A stretch of DNA of 64,000 nt from Phytoseiulus persimilis (Eukaryota > Arthropoda > Arachnida > Mesostigmata > Phytoseiidae). The position numbers and the translations under genes were made by a program. The notes below the pieces were generated by a model that worked only from the letters and a program-made list of their open reading frames with translations, searched no databases and was not told the origin of the DNA. The stretch lies in NCBI GenBank assembly GCA_037576195.1, contig CM075102.1:20146745-20210744 (forward strand), read 5' to 3'. Shown in pieces: positions 13,347 through 25,060 of this stretch; positions within the stretch are counted from its first letter, which is position 1, and every line of letters starts with the position of its first letter.

Positions 13347-13430
13347 CTGACTGAGGGTTCGACGATCCCTTTCCGCCAAAGACGCGCTCCTCTTCTTCTC
13401 GGTCAGCGAAAGATACTGCGATGCAGACAT
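13347..13430 (-). CDS. Candidate upstream exon of V-ATPase C
   Basis: A 28-codon minus-strand frame (starting MSASQYLSLTEKK) ends in phase 0 at CAG|GTGACA. The next acceptor (TTTCCAG, about 13038) opens in the same phase just before the V-ATPase C start, adding Val-Ile and then the normal Met. It could encode an alternative N-terminus of about 30 residues, be an untranslated leader exon, or be a chance frame. Only the frame match supports it. Confidence 0.3.
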
Positions 13431-14632
13431 TTTCCGTCTCAATCCCCCTTACAGGCAACCAGAGTACCGAGGGATCGATTCGAGCTCGGAAAAGACCTAC
13501 CGAAATTTCGAACTATTTTGACAGGTTTCCCTCTCGCACAGACCGCAACTGCCGTTCGAACCCAAAGCCAGACACGGCGACTGAACCAGAAGCGGAACTA
13601 ATGAAACACTCACCTGGAGACAGTGGGAGCTCGGGACCGATTCGAGGGAGGATGGACACTTCGATCTATTGGTACAGAGGAGAACCTTCCTCAGTGCATA
13701 AGAGAGATGGATATGGGATCCCGTGACCACTGTAACTGTGACGCTGATCTCTAACGGTGCCATTGGGAGGCAGAGGGCGCTCGTGTACCGAACGGCGCCA
13801 AATTCGTTCATCGTTCAAGAGGTCGACTACAATCGTTCGACAATTCTCCCGATGGGGAAAGCTTGCGGAATCGTGCTTGGAGATGTCCGCTCCATGCTCG
13901 AGAGCCCTTCCAGGTCTCGGAGGTCACACACGGATACAGGACCGCCACGGCGCCGGCGGTCCCGACTGATTATTCGCCGAGATGGTCCCAGACCATGGTC
14001 TCGGACTGCGTATCTGGGTAGCCTTCCATTGGTTTTTCTTTCTCCAGGGTCGCTTCGCGCCTGTCCCGGATTCGTCGAAGACCAACCGTCGCCAGTCTTG
14101 AGCTCACACGCAATCACAAGCAATCAACTGATCACATGAGGGCCCGAACAGAGTTTTAAAGTACGAATTGCTAGCATCTCGCTCCAAAAAAAAATTCTAT
14201 TCCCATGGAACGTGCCTCGGAACGTCCCTTGCACCGTGCAGAGGAGCTTCTCTGACACCATTGAACATTCTGCCGTTCTCAAAATAGATGAAGTGGCTCA
14301 CTATGAGACGCAGTTCAAATCAAGATCAGAGTTTGATTTCGAAATTTCCCTCGCAGGACTTCATTTCGTTCACATGAAAACGGTTTGGACATGAATTACT
14401 TGATTGCCATGAATCGTTCGGAATTCAATTTCCTGCGCGAATCGAGACAAGAAACATTAACAAGAGTTATCCGCTTGAGGGTCTGGTGTGTTTCCCTGGC
14501 GAAAATTTCGGAGAAAGTATTCCAAGGTTTGGAGCGATCCTGACTCAAGAAACCTTCTGAATGACTCGAATATTCGAAACTTCTCCTCCTAAGCCGATCT
14601 ATTCAAACTCGTTCCGCAGGACGTCGAAGCAG
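13431..14632. other. Intergenic, nothing recognised
   Basis: About 1.2 kb between the V-ATPase C 5' region and the 3' end of lipase 1. Several overlapping frames of 60-138 codons occur on both strands but show no domain, no signal peptide and no consistent splice structure. Confidence 0.4.
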
Positions 14633-16424
14633 TCATTCACAGAATGGAGGAGTGCGGAAGACTTTGGCGACCCTGATCCCTCTCGGTTCCTTCTTCAACG
14701 CCCACTCCAAAGAGTAGAAATCGGCCAGGACCATCTTCTGGCACATGGAACCAAGCGGCGTATTGTCGGTGCAGTTATACATATTGAAAACGCATGGCGT
14801 TCTGGAGTCCGTAGCGAACATTATGTACTCGAAAGCCCTCCTGTGGCTGCACAGCATATCTTGGACTGAAAGTGAGTGTGAGTTGAGCTTGCCAAGGCCT
14901 TCATATGCTTTTTCCTTATGTTGGGGGATTCAAACAAGGCAGATGACTTGTAGTTCCTCACCTATACCGCAGCCGGGTTGATTGGTTCCTCCGTTGAAAT
15001 ATACGTCCATATGCCCCAAAGGTCTCATGACGCCGATTTGGCCAACCCTTACGTGCTGGTAAAAACCGGGACTGGTGAGGCCGGCAGCTGTGTGCACAAC
15101 GTCGACATATTTCGCGGTTGCTCTGGATATTGACTTGTTGAATGTTTCGAAGAATGGTGCCGAAGGATCGAGAGCTGCAGGAACAGAAATTCTTCCTTTA
15201 TTCACCAACACTCTCTCAGACAGGTTTCCTTATATAGAAACGGTTGAAAATTGAGAACGGAACTGAGTACGATTTATGGGACGGCTTTGGTATGCATTAC
15301 CGGTGACACGGTAGATGCTCATTCCAGTGAGCTCGTATAAATGTTCGACGAAAGACGTTGCCATCTGGGCGCCTTCTGAGAAACCCACGTAATGAATGTG
15401 CGCCGTCTTAACATTCTTCAGAGTGAGCAAATTCTTCTTCGCGAGGAATTTCTTGATAACCACTGCGATCTGTCTCCCAACCAGGAGAGCATTGGCGACA
15501 GCCTGTCCGTAATCGAAGTCCATAAACGATTCCTCGCCATTTTGAGACCAGTCCACGACTAAAACCGAGCGATCGAGCTAGAAGACCCTCAGATATTAGA
15601 TATCGAAGGGCATGGATACGACGGATTTCTAATCCACTGATCCGTCCTGCTACACATCTCAGCACATATCATACTTGAACTTTCGGAACACACACCCCCT
15701 TTAGGACGTTGCTTTTCACTATGAGCGGCCAATCAGACGGTGCTTGGCCGACACCGTGGACCAAGATCAAGATCGGCTTATCGTCATCCACATGCTCGAT
15801 CAGTTCTCTCATGTCGTCCCGGAACTCCGCATGAACCCCGCGCAAATTTGCCCTGGTGGGAGAGGAATGCATAATTTTAGGCAGGCTCTTAAGCCGAAGA
15901 TAGCAACCAAGAAGACACAGGGCCGTTCCAGAGTCTCACATGATCGTAAGCGTTATCAAATCACCGCGAACATTGCGAAGTCACTATATCGAGAGATACC
16001 TACTTGGAATAGAGCGAAAATCTTGTCCTGACATTGTGGGGGTTTTTCCTTATCTTGGCGAATAAGCCAGAATCGGAAAAGCAGCCAATTTCAGGATAGC
16101 ACTTGGAGACGCGAGGAGTGATCCGACCTGGCCTGAGGAATGAGGAGAATCATGAAGGAAAGTTGTGAAAATTTGGATGACCGCTCATACGGATAGAGCG
16201 GAGCTCCCTACCCTCATGCGTCCGAGCACATCTGTTCCGAAGAGGGGTCCGCGTTTTGTCGGAATGCGCAGTTCAAATTGTACTCACCGCTCGGCGAGCA
16301 TCATTGATCGCACGATAGCCGCGACAAAAGTCTGGTCGTCCTGACAGATCGCCACTTGAAGGCGACCCGCACCGATAAGTATCACGAGGAACCTCAGGAC
16401 ACGCTCCCACTCGAGGGAACCCAT
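14633..16424 (-). CDS. Pancreatic-lipase-family protein 1 of cluster
   Basis: Predicted secreted alpha/beta-hydrolase of the pancreatic lipase/phospholipase A1 family (neutral lipid or phospholipid hydrolysis). Six exons: 16424-16288, 16132-16004, 15852-15696, 15577-15301, 15174-14962, 14865-14633; phases 2,2,0,1,1 close to 381 residues. A hydrophobic N-terminus (RFLVILIGAG) is consistent with secretion. CYPEIGCF near residue 55 matches the family N-terminal Cys motif, HGVGQ forms the oxyanion strand end, and VVDW is the conserved strand. The nucleophile Ser is in GFSEG rather than the usual GHSLG, Asp is in ALDPSAPFF and His in CSHRRAFEY, so the triad is complete. It is the most divergent of the five copies, and its GFSEG elbow and different tail suggest a distinct substrate. 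The exon 3 acceptor is the least certain boundary. Confidence 0.85.
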
Positions 16425-17893
16425 TTCGAAGAGGATCGATGCTCTCACAAACGTTTTCAACCAATTTCGGTTTCCAAGTTGAGGGAATGCTCTGAGAAAC
16501 GTGATGTTCCTTGACAGAGTCACGAACATAATTCATGCTCTCACAAGACGGCCGCCGAGTCAGATCGAACTTTGAACATCATGTTCGCAATTTAGAGCTT
16601 TCGTTAGATATTGTCAGCGCGATCACGGGCAACGAAACGCCACGTGGCTCCATATTCCGCGTAGTACATATTCCCTGATGGAGAATCTCCGGCCTCTACA
16701 AATGATCAAGAGAGTTCACCCGAGACCTCAGGAGCGGGAGGAGACGAAATCGGCGCGTCGAGAGGACGAGAGACCAGGAAACAGCTCTAGTGAGTATGAT
16801 TGTGAACACATGAGTGGAGCTTGAAAGTTCAGGCACCGGAGATAAGGCAAAATATTCATTTTGAAATACGCAGAATCAGGCAAGAAAGGGGCGGAATCAG
16901 GCATATAGAAGGTGGAGCCTGGCAAACAGATGGCAGGATCAAAGTAAACAGGCGAAGGAAGGCAAGATGGGCGGAAAAAGCAGAAGAAACGGAAGAAAGG
17001 CGAAAACAGGCGTGTTCAGTTTTCTTATTGACATATTTGGCGTCTTTCCGCCTAACTTCATTTACAGGAGCGATACATGAACGAGACTGACTCTGATGGG
17101 AAGCGAGACGAACGCAGAGAATGCACTCGACGAGCTGCATCGTCTTATTCAGAATCACTTTGGATAAACCATCGAAATCAAATGGAATTGAGCATTATCT
17201 TCAGAGAACGACAGACGACGATCGGAGAGAAGCGTCTCATAGCGCGAAAACGATCTCTGGACATCAACACCTACAAGAGGAGCACATTTGAAGGGTGATA
17301 TATCTGCGACGAAAAGTTCGGGATCTCCGATCTCAACACAGGGGGCGACTGACGTATCGAACTTCCACCAAGCGAGTCCGACTCAGATGTCTTGCAGGGA
17401 AATGGTAACCACGCTGCTAGAGACTTCTCGACAACTCTCTCTGACCGCTATATTCTACTGCGTTCCCGTCATGGCGCCCCTCCTTCGAGTAAGCGTTCAA
17501 GTGTGAAACGGAGCGCTCGATACATATTTCGGAAGTGGCAACTTCAGCATTCAAAATCGAATGCGCGGACCTATCCGTTATCACTGCGGTTTTGCATCCC
17601 TGCACGTCGAATCTCGAGTTCTGGTCAATCCAAACGAGCGATCGAAGCATCGGAGTGAGATAGACGCGAAATGAGCCGAATAGGCGAACCCGGCAAAATC
17701 AGGCGGATCAGGCAAAAGCAGGTGGAATGAGCACGAATAGGCTGGAATAGGCAAATGCCTATACTAGGCAAAATGCATATTTTGGGCACATCAGGCAATT
17801 GGCTTCGAGTTTGGGAGTTTTAAGATAACAGAGCATTTATTTGATTTTTTCGTCGTCGACGATGGGTTTTGTTACGTCTCGCGAGAGCCCGCC
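16425..17893. repeat. Spacer with degenerate GGCAAAAT/AATCAGGC repeats
   Basis: Between lipases 1 and 2. Two zones, about 16850-17000 and 17670-17810, are dense in variants of AATCAGGC and AGGCAAAAT in direct orientation. They flank roughly 0.7 kb that has no convincing ORF. An AATAAA signal for lipase 2 lies at 17841-17836 (minus). The paired zones look like the remains of one repeated unit or the ends of an old insertion. Confidence 0.45.
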
Positions 17894-19845
17894 TTATCCG
17901 AGGTGGGCGAAAAGGTTTCTCCCATGAGCCACAGAGTGGCTTCTGTACTGACGAGATCGTTGTTTCAGTTTCGGTCTTAGGCAATATGGCGGGGTCTTCT
18001 CGATCTCAACAACGGCTTCGCCCCGTCCCGGCATGAGAGGAGTCTTGTCTAGACTGATAAAGTTATAAGAGTCTGGAGTGACTTGGCACTCTCCTTTCAT
18101 ATATTGACCGAGTCCTCCTGCGCAGGCGAACGACGCGAAAATACAGTCCGGCAAGGCGACGGCCGTAATGAAGTACTCGTGCGCGCGTGCATGGTTGCAA
18201 GACATCTCTGGAATGAATGTTAGATCATGAGAGCTGGCTCGGACAACTCGGAAGGATCGGATTTCTCTCGGAAGACTCACGAGGAAAAAAACACCCGGGT
18301 TGCTTGGATCCTCCATTGACGTAGAAGTCGATGTGGCCAATCTGATTGACCACGCCGAAATCACCCATCAGAATATGGATTCCCGCCGAGGTATGTATCG
18401 CGTCTACGAAAAGCGCGTCGGACCGGTTCAAGGACACGCCGTAGTCCTCGAACAACGGCCTCGCTGCATCCAGGGCTGAAATTCCCGTAACCAGATTATT
18501 ATGTCATTCTGCTCTCCAGCACAGATCCAATGCCCTCTCGGAGCTCTAACAGCTGGCCGCGTGAGCAAAAACAGAACTATAATCTCGGTAGGTCCCAGTC
18601 ACCAGTTATCCTTCCGATGACTGCACCTCCCGAAAGTTCTTTGAAGTACAGAGAGAAAAATTTCCCCATCTGGGCAGCGAGTGAATGACCGATGAAGTGC
18701 ACCAAGGCAGGATCCACGCTCCACGGATTATTCTTCATCAGAGTGTGGAGCACAACAGCTGTCTGCCTCCCCACTAGCTCGGTGTTTGCAACCGATTGGC
18801 AATAGAAAGGTACTTGGGCACCTCTGGACCAATCGACCACGATGACATTCGCGTCCACCTGAAGAGGATCATATTCTTGGCGGTCTTCGATTCCGTGATT
18901 AGTTCCGATCTCACTCGGAGCGAGAAGATGCAAGTCATCGAAATCACTTCAATTGAGGCTCCTACCCTTTTCAGGATGCTGTTCTTCAACTCGTTTACCC
19001 AACGCTCTTCGGACGACGATCCGAAACCGTGAGAGATAATGTAGAGCTTCTTCCGCTCCACGAAGTACCGGGAAATGCCGTCGGCACTCATGTACTTGAA
19101 GCTTCTTCCCTTCAGAAGATTTCTCCTTCAAGGAAGCGGTTTGAATCAGGTGGAATCGAGCTGGAGTACCCCATGGTCAGTTTTGGGGTATCCCTGTGTC
19201 CACAACATCCACCCCATCCAAGAAAATGAAATGCACGGCCCCTGTCGTAAATTTTACCTCGAAAAATGGGTGAAAAACACTGCCATCTCCGATGGATTGG
19301 CGGGCAGCTTCATTGAGTGCTGAAGCAAGCCAAGACAGGTATCGAAACAGCCAAGCTTTTCGTAGCACACAGAATCACAGGGACGCCTCTCAGATTGTCG
19401 AGATTTGTGTTCAATGATGTTTATATCATCTAGAATTGCGCCAAGCTGCTCGATTGACCATGGCAGCGAGAGAACGTCCGGGAGCGGACGGCCTGTAAGA
19501 GCAGAACGACTCTGATCAACTCGAAAATATCCCTATGAATGAAACGAAGGACAAGCGAACACCGGCGGCTGTTCTTCTCGCTATTCGAAGCAGCTCAGGG
19601 CGAGTCGCGATTATATCATCCGCTCGTTGAACTCAAGCGACTCCGCTCCTTTTGAATATCGCAACTAGCTTGGATGGGCTTCCTCGAATCCGTCGAGAAT
19701 CGGAAGTCAAAACCCGGAGCTTACCCGAGTATGCAACTATTTCTGGCTTGTTGAGTTCCAACGGTCTTGACGCGTGTGAGCCGACTCGCTGAGCCTCGGT
19801 CGAATGGAATATCACCGTGCTCAGAGCCAGTAGCAATAGAAGCAT
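17894..19845 (-). CDS. Pancreatic-lipase-family protein 2 of cluster
   Basis: Predicted secreted lipase-fold protein. Six exons: 19845-19725, 19492-19258, 19125-18966, 18858-18603, 18475-18281, 18207-17894; phases 1,2,0,1,1 close to 426 residues. The first exon begins with a strong signal peptide (MLLLLLALSTVIF). CYEKLGCF marks the family N-terminal motif, HGFGSSS the oxyanion region, NVIVVDW the conserved strand, ALDAARPLF the Asp and CNHARAHEY the His. The nucleophile elbow reads GHSLA, so Ser is kept but the final Gly of GxSxG is Ala (codon 18676-18678), which may affect activity. The C-terminal tail is about 40 residues longer and more basic than in lipases 3 and 4. An alternative start 27 codons upstream (19926) would bury the signal peptide, so I prefer 19845. 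Confidence 0.86.
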
Positions 19846-20555
19846 CCTCGAAAAAATGTGCTTTTTCGTCCGCAAACTTCCTCGGCTGATTTTGTCAGCG
19901 ATTTGTTTGGAATCGTGATCGACCAAGATAGAATCGAGTCCATATTGAGCCCAATTTGGATCCGCTTGTCAGCCGGAGAACAAATTAGATTTGATCAATC
20001 CTCTCAGAGCGCTGATTCTCCTGAATTAAAAGCCTGAAAATTGGGGGTGAGTAATCTTGAGATTGTGCATCCATCTCGAAAGCTCTCTCCGACACGAGGA
20101 GACGCGCAAGAGCATTGGACTCAGGGAAGAGTATTCTCGACCCAGACAACGGATATCCTTGAAACTCGGGGACAAGCCACCCGTGGCCCGAGTTAAGAAC
20201 CATCGATCGAAGTATCTTTCAGCTCGCTTCTCTCTCTTATGGAGGGTTCATTTATGACGCGAACCCGAACACAACCACTCCCTCTTGCCGCAGACCCAAT
20301 TCAACTCGCAACAAATCCGAGGAGATACCTGTGACCCGGTTGACAGGCGCGATTTTCACCTCAGTAGTGGGGATCCTCATCCAGACTGGAGAACTACGAG
20401 TCAGGGTCGAGTCACCAGAACAAGCCTGCTCGAACAAAGAAAAACTCCCCTTGGAGGCCTGAACGTGTCCTTTATTATTTACGAATATACGACATGCTAC
20501 CACGTAAGAGCACGAGACTCGATCTTGAGCAAGATCAAACTTCGGAGAACTTCCT
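19846..20555. other. Intergenic between lipases 2 and 3
   Basis: About 0.7 kb holding the 5' flank of lipase 2 and the 3' end of lipase 3. A minus-strand AATAAA at 20476-20471 lies about 80 bp past the lipase 3 stop and is the likely poly(A) signal. Nothing else recognised. Confidence 0.45.
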
Positions 20556-22090
20556 TTAGGGGAACTTGCCGAGAATTCGTTTACAGTAAGGAGGCGAGCT
20601 CCTGGTATCGACAAACTCGACTCCCCTACCCGGCATGGCCAGCATTCCATCGAAGCCTATAGCGCTGTAGAATTTAGGTCTCCTGTGGCATTCTCCGGCC
20701 CTATATTCCTCCAAGCCACCGACACAAGCGTACGATCGGAAGATGCAAGATTTCCTCAATCGGATCGACTCTATGTAGTAGTCGTGTGCGCGTTTGTGCG
20801 AGCAATCCAGATCTGCAAATAATTATTCTCGTAAACAGGTTTCCCGAATTCCGAGTCATAGAAAGGTGGAAATGACGCGGGTGAGAGCGACGTAAAACGA
20901 TCTAAATGACGAACCGATGATCCCGCAACCCGGTTGACTCGAGCCTCCGTTGACGTAGAAGTCGATGTGTCCCACCTGTCTCGTTACGCCAAGCTTCCCG
21001 CGGAGGATATCGTTCCCCGCCGATGTGTGGATGCCGTCGATGAATAAGGCATCGGATCGGCTCAAGCTGACGTTGTGGGACTCGAAGAGTGGTGCGGCGG
21101 CGTCGAGAGCTGGAAAATTCAGATCGACTTCAATGATCAGTATCCTCATCGGCACACGCCAGACGCTGGTACCATGTGTTTGCTGTTGAACTCATCAGAC
21201 ATGGATTCCTCTCGAATACGCAGCGGCGAGGAAGGCTCACCTGTGATTCTTCCGATGAGCGAGTTATTGCTGAGTTTCCTGAAGTACTCGGAGAAGAACT
21301 TCCCCATCTGGGCCCCCAACGAGTGTCCGATGAAATGGGTTTTTCTCGATTTGACGTTTTGTGGAGAGAATTTGGTCAGCTTGTGCAAGACGACTGCGGT
21401 TTGTCGCGCAACCAACTCCGTATTCACCACAGCTCGCGCGTAGCCGGTGCCGATTCGGCAACCCCGCGACCAATCGATGGTGATGACTATGACGTCGTCC
21501 TAAACGAAGTTCAGAGTTTCAGGGGATTCGGGGAGGCGAAGAAATATTCCATCAGGGTTTCAACTTACTGCGTTCAGGATGCTCTCCCGGAGTTCAATCA
21601 TCCACCGCGTCGAGGCGGCCGAGTTGAATCCATGCGCGATGAAAACGAGTTTCCTTGGTCTGTCCAGGAAAGCCGTGGCCGGCATCACGTTTCGGTAGGT
21701 GAAATCCACGCCCCTCGATCTATGTTCTCTGCAAATGAGAAAATTCTTCAGTGCTGACACCAAGCGTTTCAAGGCACATGGATATCGGGAAGAGACAACA
21801 ATACGACACCTTGAATAAATTGTGAACCGGGTTGAAATCTCTTCAGGAGGGTGTGGCAGCTCGTTGACGTAGCTCAAGACCCCCTTGCACCTATCAAAAC
21901 AGTCCAGCTCTTCGTAACACTCGGAGCACGAAGCTCTAGCGATCGCTTTAACGCTCTGATTCTTGATGCGTTCAACGTCGTCGTGGATCGCCTGCAGAGC
22001 CTCGATCGCTCGCGGATCAGCTTCACCTCCCGCCGGCAGCGCAATGACTCCCCTCGGAATCAAACAAACACCGAAAAGTATGAGCAGCAT
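20556..22090 (-). CDS. Pancreatic-lipase-family protein 3 of cluster
   Basis: Predicted secreted lipase or phospholipase A1 with an intact active site. Five exons: 22090-21810, 21728-21569, 21499-21241, 21109-20915, 20812-20556; phases 2,0,1,1 close to 383 residues. The signal peptide is MLLILFGVCLIP. CYEELDCFDRC is the N-terminal Cys motif, HGFNSAA the oxyanion loop, GHSLGAQ the nucleophile elbow, ALDAAAPLF the Asp and CSHKRAHDYY the His. A short lid region (HTSAG to GHIDFYVNGG) resembles lidless phospholipase-A1-type members. Intron 1 is 81 nt, a multiple of three, with no in-frame stop, so unspliced message would still encode a full protein. The intron after exon 4 uses an unusual GTTCGT donor. 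Closest to lipase 4, suggesting a recent duplication. Confidence 0.9.
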
Positions 22091-22646
22091 GCTGGAATAT
22101 TTCGGCGTGGGAAGAACTAGTGGTTCTGGCGAACCTGCGATACTACTGTTAAGAACGAGAGTGAATCGACCTCCTCTGAGCCGTCTCAACTGTTTCTGCT
22201 GCATCGGTTGTGTGAAGCTCCCTCATATACGGATCCGGTCAGGGGAGAGGACACCCCTTATCACCGCTTTATGAGTTGAGGATTGAATTCCGATGGGACT
22301 GAGCTGCACTCATACAACGGAACTTCATGGGAACGATTCGCGGACTTTGTTCGAGCGAAGTTCACAATCCCCGATGATGAAATGAGGTGATATAGATTCA
22401 TCGACACCACATCATTTCAGAAGCCAGAGTACCAGGAACTCGTATGCTCGCCTTATCTGATGATTGTTCCCAGCACAAAGATAAGCGAGCCCGGATTGCG
22501 AACCTAACATCAAGATAGTACTCTGCACACAATGTGTGTTTTACCCTCCTCCTCTCTCATCGTCTTCCTGGACTTTGATCAGCGACGGAGGCATCGTTCT
22601 TCTGAGACAGGAAAGAGAGACACGAACTGAACGCATATCTTTTATA
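22091..22646. other. Intergenic between lipases 3 and 4
   Basis: About 0.55 kb containing the lipase 3 promoter side and the lipase 4 3' flank. No ORF, repeat or clear AATAAA found; an AATATAAA-like variant near 22640 may serve lipase 4. Confidence 0.35.
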
Positions 22647-24170
22647 TTATTTGCAGAATGGAGATGAACTCCCGGTATCGACGAATTCGATTCCCCTGCC
22701 GGGCATGGAATAGCTCTTGTCCAAGCTCATGCCGTTGTACACCCCGGGCACTTTTTGGCACTTCCCCGCTTTGTACTCGCTGATCCCTCCGACGCAGGCG
22801 TAGGATGAGAAGGCACAGTCAGTATCCAGCTGGGCGGCTTCGACGTAATAGTCGTGAGAGCGCTGATGAGCGCAAGTCAAATCTGCAACGTATATTCACT
22901 TGTTTCAATTTAATTCGGTTCCGGGCGTGAGCTCAAACGGTCTGAGGTTGTAGAGCCAATGTGAACACGGTGAAAGGCGATGAGGTGCAGTTACCTAGAA
23001 GTCCGCAACCCGGCTGCTTGGAGCCGCCATTAACGTAGAGATCGAGATGACCCACTTGGCGCGTGACTCCCAGCTCCCCCCTTAGAATGCTGTCACCTGC
23101 CGAGGTGTGGATGCCGTCGACGAAGTTCGCGGCCGAACTGTTCAAGCAAACGTTATGAGATTCGAGCAGAGGCGCCGCTGGGTCCAACGCTGGAATGAGG
23201 CAGGGTCGTACTGCTGCGCATCGAGACAGTATCTATATTTTCTTCAGATCAAACGAACCCACCTGAAATCCGGCCGACAAGCAACCCTCCACTGAGGCTT
23301 TTGAAGTACTCGGAGAAAAATATGGCGGTTTGAGCGCCCAAGGAGTGTCCGATGAAGTGGGTGGTTCCGGGGCTCACGTTCTCCGGTGACAATTGCATCA
23401 GCTTATTAAGAACAACGGCGATCTCTCGTCCCACAAGCTGTGTATTCACGACGGCTTGGGCGTAGAACGGCAGCTTGCACCCATTTGACCAATCGACAGC
23501 GATGACTAACGCGTCGTCCTGATAGATGATAGGGGTTTTTAGCGATGTCGAAACGATGGGAAATATTGGTTGGAATGGCACTCACGTCGTTCAGAATGCT
23601 CTCTCGAAGGTTGATCATCCACGGCTCTGAGGCTCCCGAGCCGAATCCGTGCACGAGAAAGAAAAGCATTCGCGGCGCATCGAGGAACTTCGAAGCCGCT
23701 GTCACGTCCTCGAAACCGAAGCCCACGCCGTCCGCTCTGTTCTCCCTGAGAAAAAAAAAACACTCCTCAGTATTCTTCGCTTTGCTCGACGAGACGACCT
23801 TTGAGTCATGAGCTCGGCCACGCAAAGCAAGCATACGGCATCTGAGTCTCTGGAAATCCGATCACTCGAGCTACAGGGAACCCAATCAGAACAGTAACCT
23901 CGAGAACAGCGTGAACCCAACTTTGACCCGATCAGGGTTCTGCGGGAGCTCCCAGATGTACTTGAAAACCCCGCTGCAGCGGTCGAAGCACCCCAGCTCG
24001 TTGTAGCAAGTAGAACATGCAGCTCCGACGTATCTGTTGAGGCTTCCGTTCTCCACTCGTTGAACGTCGTCGTGAATCGCCTTCAGCAAGTCTTCTCCGA
24101 TTTCAGTCGGTAACGGCACCGCAGGGATCGCGTTCGCGATTGAAATTACACCGATTAGAATCGAGAGCAT
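22647..24170 (-). CDS. Pancreatic-lipase-family protein 4 of cluster
   Basis: Predicted secreted lipase or phospholipase A1 with a complete triad. Five exons: 24170-23899, 23745-23586, 23518-23263, 23189-22995, 22882-22647; phases 2,0,1,1 close to 372 residues. The signal peptide is MLSILIGVISIANA. CYNELGCFDRC, HGFGSGA, VIAVDWSNG, GHSLGAQ (nucleophile), ALDPAAPLL (Asp) and CAHQRSHDYY (His) are all present. The exon layout is the same as in lipase 3 and the lid is equally short. The first donor (GTTACT) is weak, and the acceptor facing it follows an A10 run on plus (23751-23760, a polypyrimidine tract on minus). The phase and the neighbouring copies support both sites. Confidence 0.9.
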
Positions 24171-24835
24171 GTTGATCCTTCACTACAAGGCAAGCTACTG
24201 CGAACGGTTTATGAAACTTCGAAACAGGTATATCTGCAGGGATACCGTACGATTCAATCGGGCGAACTTAATCCTTTCCTCTATCCAACGGGGTCAGTTG
24301 AGCTCACACGGGGATTTTTCCGATGACGACAGCGCCAATTCATCGGTCTTGCCTCTGCCCTCTCCGGCTATCTTCTTCTCTGTGAGGAATGCGAGCTAAG
24401 ATTCCTGTTTTAGGAAAACGATGCATACCGTGAGGAAGCTTCCTTCTTCACTGGCTCTCGAGCAGGCTCGTATCCACCTTAGGGCTGGCAGGGCTATAGC
24501 TCTCCCTCGGGACTCGAGTCCATCCTATATGAATTGACTCGCTCATTGAGCGTTGTCGTTGAAATTGCTGATTCCTTGACGTTATCTCGTTATCCTTGTG
24601 ACCGCCCCCCCCCCTTTTCATTCCCTCAGGGGAGCCGAATTCAGAAGAAATGTAGATCGAAACTACTGTCAGCTCCCAAACTGCGTCCGTCCGACTGCTC
24701 TCCTCGCTGCCCAAACCTCCAGCACCACGACCTCCTTCGACTCATGCAACCATCTTGAAATCGGGACTATGTAGAATGCATCCATCGAACGACAGGCCGG
24801 CCACCGCCATTGATGCCCTCAACTATTGCTGCCCC
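24171..24835. other. Upstream flank of lipase 4
   Basis: About 0.66 kb. It includes a C-run (24605-24614) but no recognisable coding sequence; frames of 74-88 codons on both strands lack any motif. Confidence 0.35.
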
Positions 24836-25060
24836 GGGAGTCTTCAAGAATCGCCACACTCTTAAGGGTTTTCGCCGTCCTGCCCATCACAACGTCATCC
24901 GCGGAACGAGACTTCAGCGTTTTATGAGCTTTGAAAACCCATCTTAGGTCAGCTATAACCGAAGACCGGCTGAACGGACTGACTCAACTGCGCATGCACC
25001 AAGATATTCTTATGACACTTGAAGGTTTGCTGGATGAACTGGTAGAAAATTCAAGAAGAC
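24836..25060 (+). mobile_element. hAT transposase C-terminal fossil
   Basis: On plus, a frame reads IATLLRVFAVLPITTSSAER, DFSVL, a TGA stop, then ALKTHLRSAITEDRLNGLTQ. This matches the hAT-superfamily C-terminal dimerisation domain, where the pattern of SAER followed by SxLKxxKTxLRSxM and then RLxGLxxLxIH is diagnostic (ZMYM1/repressor-type hAT proteins). The in-frame TGA at the usual Lys/Arg position could be a CGA-to-TGA decay. No upstream transposase exons or DDE residues are recognisable, so this is a truncated, inactive remnant. Confidence 0.75.

Noticed and set aside
13340-13390. Possible tRNA T-arm (GGTTCGA-like)
   Set aside because: No matching 5-bp stem, acceptor stem or A box could be found around it.
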